A DNA stretch of 9,385 nt from positions 1-9,385 of the forward strand of contig DFEG01000012.1 of the NCBI GenBank assembly GCA_002369075.1, given 5' to 3'. Position numbers and translations under genes: made by a program. Under the pieces are notes generated by a model. That model made no database searches. It was not told the origin of the DNA and saw nothing but the letters and a program-made list of their open reading frames with translations. Source of the stretch: Bacteroidales bacterium UBA3808. Its GTDB lineage: Bacteria; Bacteroidota; Bacteroidia; Bacteroidales; Paludibacteraceae. This document shows positions 6,134 to 9,385 of this stretch, piece by piece. Position 1 is the stretch's first letter, and every line of letters starts with the position of its first letter.

Positions 6134-6322
6134 TACAATGTGCTGGAGCAATACATGAAGCGAACCTTGCATTGCCGTCACTATGGCCGTTATGTGGACG
6201 ATTTTTACGTAGTGAGCGCAAATAGAGAATGGTTGCGATCATTAGTCAAACCCGTTCGTGATTTTTGCGGAATACTGACACATGGTTACAATGAGAAAGA
6301 ACAAGTCCGATTCATAATGTGA
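6134..6322 (+). pseudogene. Reverse transcriptase fragment, DGR type, truncated at both ends
   Basis: The frame just after TGA at 6131 reads YNVLEQYMKRTLHC, then RHYGRYVDDFYVVSANREWL, RSLVKPVRDF, and ends NEKEQVRFIM before TGA at 6320. The YxDD catalytic motif of reverse transcriptases is complete, as YVDD at 6191-6202, in the 'YGRYVDDF' setting seen in DGR enzymes. Only about 62 codons remain of a protein that is usually 300-400 residues. The first catalytic motifs, the LPIGN-like segment and the whole thumb are missing, so it cannot be active. The stretch between RDF and NEKE is also shorter and odd compared with the usual 'GL.L...K' segment, suggesting small indels. A group II intron enzyme is less likely, because those usually have YADD and no intron structure is seen. 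Confidence 0.8.
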
Positions 6323-6335
6323 GTAACGCTTCCGT

Positions 6336-6689
6336 AATCTTAATAATTGACATCTTCTATGTCATGCTTCGGAGTGGCTTGAGAGATGCGCGAGAGTGGC
6401 TGATTGACTGCAGTTATATTAAGTAGCGTTCAATTCTTTATTCTTAATAATCATATTCCTTTCGACATCGGTCCGAGATCGTTCCAAATAGCAGACCTTA
6501 CGCTGACGTTGCGCAGAGGTTAGAGAGATGTTGGAACAATGTCCAAATCTTAATAATCGTACATTTTTCGGGGTGAAAATTGGCGATTTTGAACAGGTTT
6601 CAAGTCTTACTTAACTCTTACATGAGTCTTATTTTAGTCTTACTTGACTCCAACATGTCAAAATCTTAATAATCGGATACTTTTTAGGG
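6336..6689 (+). repeat. Four dispersed direct repeats of AATCTTAATAAT
   Basis: Copies are at 6336-6347 (exact), 6440-6451 (ATTCTTAATAAT), 6546-6557 (exact) and 6662-6673 (exact). Starts are 104, 106 and 116 bases apart. The last two copies sit in a longer similar block of about 34 bases (6539-6571 and 6655-6689): ATGTC before the motif, and TCG, an A/T-rich stretch with TTTTT, then GGG after it. All are in the same orientation. A looser form, AATCTTAAGTAATT, lies at 4854-4867 just before the lectin-fold gene. Function unknown. Confidence 0.75.
6603..6657 (+). repeat. Short direct repeat AGTCTTACTTnACTCnnACATG, two copies
   Basis: The 22-base segments at 6603-6624 and 6636-6657 differ at three positions and are 33 bases apart start to start. 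The 11 bases between them (AGTCTTATTTT) repeat the first seven bases again, so AGTCTTA occurs three times within 40 bases. The second copy abuts the last AATCTTAATAAT block. No known function. Confidence 0.65.
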
Positions 6690-6828
6690 CAACAAGCGGA
6701 TAAAAAACGGGACGGTGACGTACGTAATGGTAACGAGATGGTAACGGAAATGAAGGCTAAATAGAGGCTCATTGACGAATAAACGGAGGCTAAATACACG
6801 CAAAAAATCTACAAAATTCCTATACTTC

Positions 6829-6859
6829 TTGCATATCTCAAAAAAAAGTTGTACCTTTG
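6829..6859 (+). promoter_or_regulatory. Bacteroidota-type promoter (-33 TTG, -7 TACCTTTG)
   Basis: TACCTTTG at 6852-6859 matches the -7 consensus TAnnTTTG, and TTG at 6829-6831 lies 20 bases upstream, the same geometry as the promoter at 146-176. The transcript would start near 6866 and reach the small ORF at 6893 after a short leader, then the SPFH gene. The match marks the left border of the right-hand operon and separates it from the decayed retroelement region. Confidence 0.8.
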
Positions 6860-6892
6860 CGGGCGCAAAGGTTTTGATATATAGAAACAACT

Positions 6893-7057
6893 ATGAGATT
6901 CATATCTTTAATCGTTTGGGCATTGCTCATAATCCTCGCAATCTACTACGCTACCGTGATTGCGCACTTGTTCACGAACATGTTCGGCAAAAACGTCGAT
7001 TTCAAGAAAACACTCATCCCGTTCTACGGGTGGAAGATCTGGTTTGATAATTTTTAA
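6893..7057 (+). CDS. Small single-pass membrane protein, 54 residues
   Basis: ATG at 6893 opens a 54-codon frame ending in TAA at 7055. The product begins MRFISLIVWALLIILAIYYA, a hydrophobic helix covering about residues 4-27, and continues with a short polar tail containing FGKNVDFKKTLIPFYGWKIWF. The motif 'K-x-L-I-P-F-Y-G-W' suggests an amphipathic segment lying on the membrane, as in many small bacterial membrane proteins. It is the first gene after a strong TAnnTTTG promoter, and the SPFH gene starts 13 bases after its stop, so the two are probably cotranscribed. It may assist or regulate the SPFH protein. I do not recognise a named family. Confidence 0.8.
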   Translation: MRFISLIVWALLIILAIYYATVIAHLFTNMFGKNVDFKKTLIPFYGWKIWFDNF

Positions 7058-7070
7058 TCATTTCAAGAAT

Positions 7071-8267
7071 ATGGCTATTAGCAATCCGCAGGGAGGCAAT
7101 AAACTCCCGATGAAAAAAATCGTATTAGCTTCCGTCATCGGAATTGTAGTAATCGTCTTCCTTTGCTGCATCGGCTCTCTCGTTGAGGATGTCAAGAACG
7201 AAGACATCGTGGTTAACCAAGTGCCTATTACCGGTACTATGTATGTCTGGAGCCAGCCGGGTATGTATGCCCAGAAATTAGGACACATCACCTCATACCA
7301 TAAGACCGAGCAGTTATGGTTCGGTGCGCAAAACAACGGCGAACCCATTCCGGTTATTTTCAACGACGCGTCCAATGGTGAGATCTTCGGTTCTCTCCGT
7401 GTCAAGTTACCCACCGACCGCGAGCACATGCTCCGCATCCAGACGGACTACAACGGAATGGACAGACTGATGAACGACCTTGTCCGTCCGACTGTGGTGA
7501 AAGTTGTTTATGCTTCCGGACCGCTGATGTCGGCTTACGAGAGCGTTTCGGAGAAGAAAAACAACCTGATTGAATACATCACCGACCAGCTGAACAACGG
7601 TGTTTACACGACTGCCGTGAAGATTTCCGAGGTAATCGACCCTATCACAGGCGAGAAGAAACAGCAGAAATTCGCAGTCCTGATTGCCGATTCAACAGCC
7701 GCGGGCGGGTATCGTCGGTCCGAGAAATCGCCGTTTGATTACTACGGCATCGAGATTGGTCAGGTTTCCGTCTCCAAGATCGACTACGAAGACCGCGTGA
7801 AGAAGCAGATTGAGCAACAGCAAGAAGCCAACATGTTGGTTCAGACCTCCAAAGCCAAATCGCTTGCCGCTCAACAAGAGGCGATTCGTGCAGAGGAAGA
7901 AGGTAAAGCACAGGCCGCTAAAGCCAAATGGGAGCAAGAAAAAGTGAAAGCGGTGGAGGTGACCAAAGCCGAGCAGGAATACGAGGTTGCCCGTCTGGAG
8001 GCGCTCAAAGCGAACGAGGTGAAGAAGCGTATCATTGCCGAAGGAGAAGCTGAAGCAGCCGCTAACCGTGCGAAAGTGGCAGCAGGTCTGACGCCGCAAG
8101 AACGTGCCGAGTGGGATTATAAGACCAAAGTCGGTGTGGCTGAAGCCGTGGCTAAGGTGCAATTACCGACTGTAGTCATGGGCGGTGGCGCAAATGGAGG
8201 AAACCAAACGATGGATATCATGAGCCTCAAGTTCGCCACCGATCTTGTAGAGAAACTGAGCAAATAA
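7071..8267 (+). CDS. SPFH / band-7 domain membrane protein
   Basis: The 398-residue product has a short N-terminal tail, a transmembrane helix at about 17-35, an SPFH-like beta-rich region (about 40-235) and a long charged coiled coil rich in Ala, Glu, Lys and Gln from about 238 to 345 (IEQQQEANM, then AKSLAAQQEAIRAEEEGKAQ and AEGEAEAAANRAK). A Gly-rich linker GGGANGG and a final helix follow. This is the layout of prohibitin/stomatin/flotillin-type scaffold proteins, which form large rings in membranes and organise proteases or lipid domains. The start is the ATG at 7071; the open frame reaches back to 6960, but that part overlaps the small membrane gene and encodes no plausible protein. The ATG at 7110 is a second possible start. 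The substrate or partner is unknown. Confidence 0.85.
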   Translation: MAISNPQGGNKLPMKKIVLASVIGIVVIVFLCCIGSLVEDVKNEDIVVNQVPITGTMYVWSQPGMYAQKLGHITSYHKTEQLWFGAQNNGEPIPVIFNDASNGEIFGSLRVKLPTDREHMLRIQTDYNGMDRLMNDLVRPTVVKVVYASGPLMSAYESVSEKKNNLIEYITDQLNNGVYTTAVKISEVIDPITGEKKQQKFAVLIADSTAAGGYRRSEKSPFDYYGIEIGQVSVSKIDYEDRVKKQIEQQQEANMLVQTSKAKSLAAQQEAIRAEEEGKAQAAKAKWEQEKVKAVEVTKAEQEYEVARLEALKANEVKKRIIAEGEAEAAANRAKVAAGLTPQERAEWDYKTKVGVAEAVAKVQLPTVVMGGGANGGNQTMDIMSLKFATDLVEKLSK

Positions 8268-8295
8268 ATAAATGAGAAAATGAATAAATAACTTT

Positions 8296-9385
8296 ATGGA
8301 ATATAATTTTTCTGAGATTGAGAAGAAGTGGCAAAAGGCGTGGGAAGAGAACGGCGTTTATACCGTTTCCAACGAGTCCGACAAGCCGCACTACTATGTG
8401 TTGGATATGTTTCCTTATCCTTCGGGCGCAGGCCTGCACGTAGGTCACCCGTTAGGCTACATTGCCAGCGATATTTACAGCCGTTACAAACGTCTGAAGG
8501 GCTTTAACGTGCTCCACCCGATGGGTTTTGACAGCTACGGTCTGCCGGCGGAGCAGTACGCCATCCAGACCGGTCAACACCCCGAGAAAACGACGTTCGA
8601 GAACATCGACCGATATATATCGCAGCTCAAGAAAATCGGTTTCTGCTATGACTGGAACCGCGAAGTGCGCACGTGCGACCCGGCGTTCTACAAATGGACG
8701 CAGTGGGCTTTCGTGCAGATGTTCAACAGTTATTTTGACCCCAAGACGCAGAAAGCGCAGCCGATCAGCAAACTGATTGCGGAGTTCGAAGCCAACGACC
8801 CGAAATGGGCTACTCTCTCCGAGCGCGAGAAACAGGAGCGGCTGATGAACTACCGCATCGCGTACCTTGCGGACACGAAAGTCAACTGGTGCCCGAAACT
8901 GGGTACGGTGCTGGCAAACGATGAGGTGAGCGAAGGTCTCTCCGTCCGTGGCGGTTATCCCGTGGAGCAGCGTGTGATGCGCCAGTGGTGTCTGCGCGTG
9001 AGTGCCTACGCAGGCCGTCTGTTGGAAGGCTTGGAACGTATCGACTGGACCGAGAGCCTCAAAGAGACCCAGCGCAACTGGATCGGTCGCTCCGAAGGAG
9101 CAGAGATGCAGTTCTCCGTCAAAGGGCAAGACGCGCCGTTTACTATCTTCACCACCCGTGCAGACACGATATATGGCGTGACGTTTATGGTTCTCGCACC
9201 GGAGAGCGAGTACGTGCAGCGCGTGGTGACCGACGAGCAGCGCGAAGAAGCGGAGGCGTACCTCGCGCGCTGCAAGAACCGCACGGAGCGCGAACGTATC
9301 GCCGACCGCCGCGTGACGGGTGTGTTCACCGGCTCGTACGCCATCAATCCGCTCACGCAGGGCGAGATACCTATTTATATCTCCG
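8296..9385 (+). CDS. leuS: Leucyl-tRNA synthetase, N-terminal 363 codons (runs off window)
   Basis: The class I enzyme that charges tRNA-Leu in the cytoplasm. MEYNFSEIEKKWQKAW is the typical start. The HIGH signature is HVGH at 48-51 inside FPYPSGAGLHVGHPLGY, followed by HPMGFDSYGLPAEQYAI. The segment NSYFDPKTQKAQPISKLIAEF through about residue 190 is longer than in many bacteria, which fits Bacteroidota enzymes. NWCPKLGTVLAN keeps one Cys where many bacterial enzymes have the CPSC-type zinc site. The editing (CP1) domain begins with FTTRADTIYG. The KMSKS motif and anticodon domain lie beyond 9385. The ATG at 8296 is 28 bases after the preceding stop, with an A/T-rich leader and no terminator. 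Confidence 0.97.
   Translation, partial: MEYNFSEIEKKWQKAWEENGVYTVSNESDKPHYYVLDMFPYPSGAGLHVGHPLGYIASDIYSRYKRLKGFNVLHPMGFDSYGLPAEQYAIQTGQHPEKTTFENIDRYISQLKKIGFCYDWNREVRTCDPAFYKWTQWAFVQMFNSYFDPKTQKAQPISKLIAEFEANDPKWATLSEREKQERLMNYRIAYLADTKVNWCPKLGTVLANDEVSEGLSVRGGYPVEQRVMRQWCLRVSAYAGRLLEGLERIDWTESLKETQRNWIGRSEGAEMQFSVKGQDAPFTIFTTRADTIYGVTFMVLAPESEYVQRVVTDEQREEAEAYLARCKNRTERERIADRRVTGVFTGSYAINPLTQGEIPIYIS

Larger units (their letters stand above)
6323..6828. other. Gene-free region with repeats and a possible RNA structure
   Basis: About 500 bases with no ORF that looks coding on either strand. Besides the two repeat families listed separately, it holds nested inverted repeats at 6481-6537: GTTCCAA/TTGGAAC outside, ACCT/AGGT (6495-6498 and 6517-6520) and CGC/GCG inside. 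These could fold as a branched RNA hairpin, but the stems are short. GGCTAAATA occurs at 6754 and 6788 and also at 5831. No template repeat resembling the variable region was found. The region may be decayed remains of the retroelement or an intergenic regulatory area. Confidence 0.45.

Noticed and set aside
5735..6828. Search for a DGR template repeat
   Set aside because: No segment matches the constant parts of the variable region (YYWS, ATP or SVRLVR coding bases). Two short GGTAACG-containing stretches near 6728-6747 are too short and lack the flanking constant sequence.
6960..7070. Upstream extension of the SPFH frame
   Set aside because: The extension is Arg/Ser-rich, lacks protein-like character and overlaps the 54-residue membrane gene. 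ATG at 7071 places a proper membrane anchor near the N-terminus.

Overview
The window looks like chromosomal DNA of a member of the Bacteroidales (phylum Bacteroidota). Two promoters match the Bacteroidota -33 TTG / -7 TAnnTTTG form, start codons lack Shine-Dalgarno sequences, and the genes (DUF6048-like outer membrane protein, four-helix-bundle 'suffix' protein, lectin-fold variable protein, LeuRS with one of the zinc-site cysteines missing) are typical of that order. Genus cannot be told from the sequence alone.

Left part (1-3397): the tail of a probable seryl-tRNA synthetase gene and a strong terminator; then, from a clear promoter, a membrane-anchored conserved protein overlapping a secreted beta-rich protein, followed after 13 bases by a complete transketolase gene.

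Centre-left (3401-4208): a four-helix-bundle protein gene bracketed by two arrays of the same degenerate 10-base unit, GCCTAwwwnn. There are eight units before it, the last two overlapping its start codon, and four after it. This gene-plus-repeats cassette is the least explained structure here.

Centre-right (4428-6322): the remains of a diversity-generating retroelement (DGR). A small secreted protein is followed by a secreted C-type-lectin-like protein whose last 55 codons look like a DGR variable region: tyrosine-rich, with nearly all exposed positions encoded by NNC codons as expected from adenine mutagenesis of AAC. A hairpin lies 26 bases after its stop. Then come a broken accessory-position ORF with an in-frame TAG and a reverse transcriptase fragment that keeps YVDD but lacks most of its N-terminus and its C-terminus. 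No template repeat is visible. The simplest reading is that one deletion fused the two downstream genes and removed the template, leaving the target gene intact but no longer diversifiable from this locus.

6323-6828 holds no gene. It carries four copies of an AATCTTAATAAT motif spaced 104-116 bases apart, and a second short repeat family.

Right part (6829-9385): a second TAnnTTTG promoter drives a 54-residue membrane protein and an SPFH/band-7 protein, probably as an operon; leuS begins 28 bases later and runs off the window.
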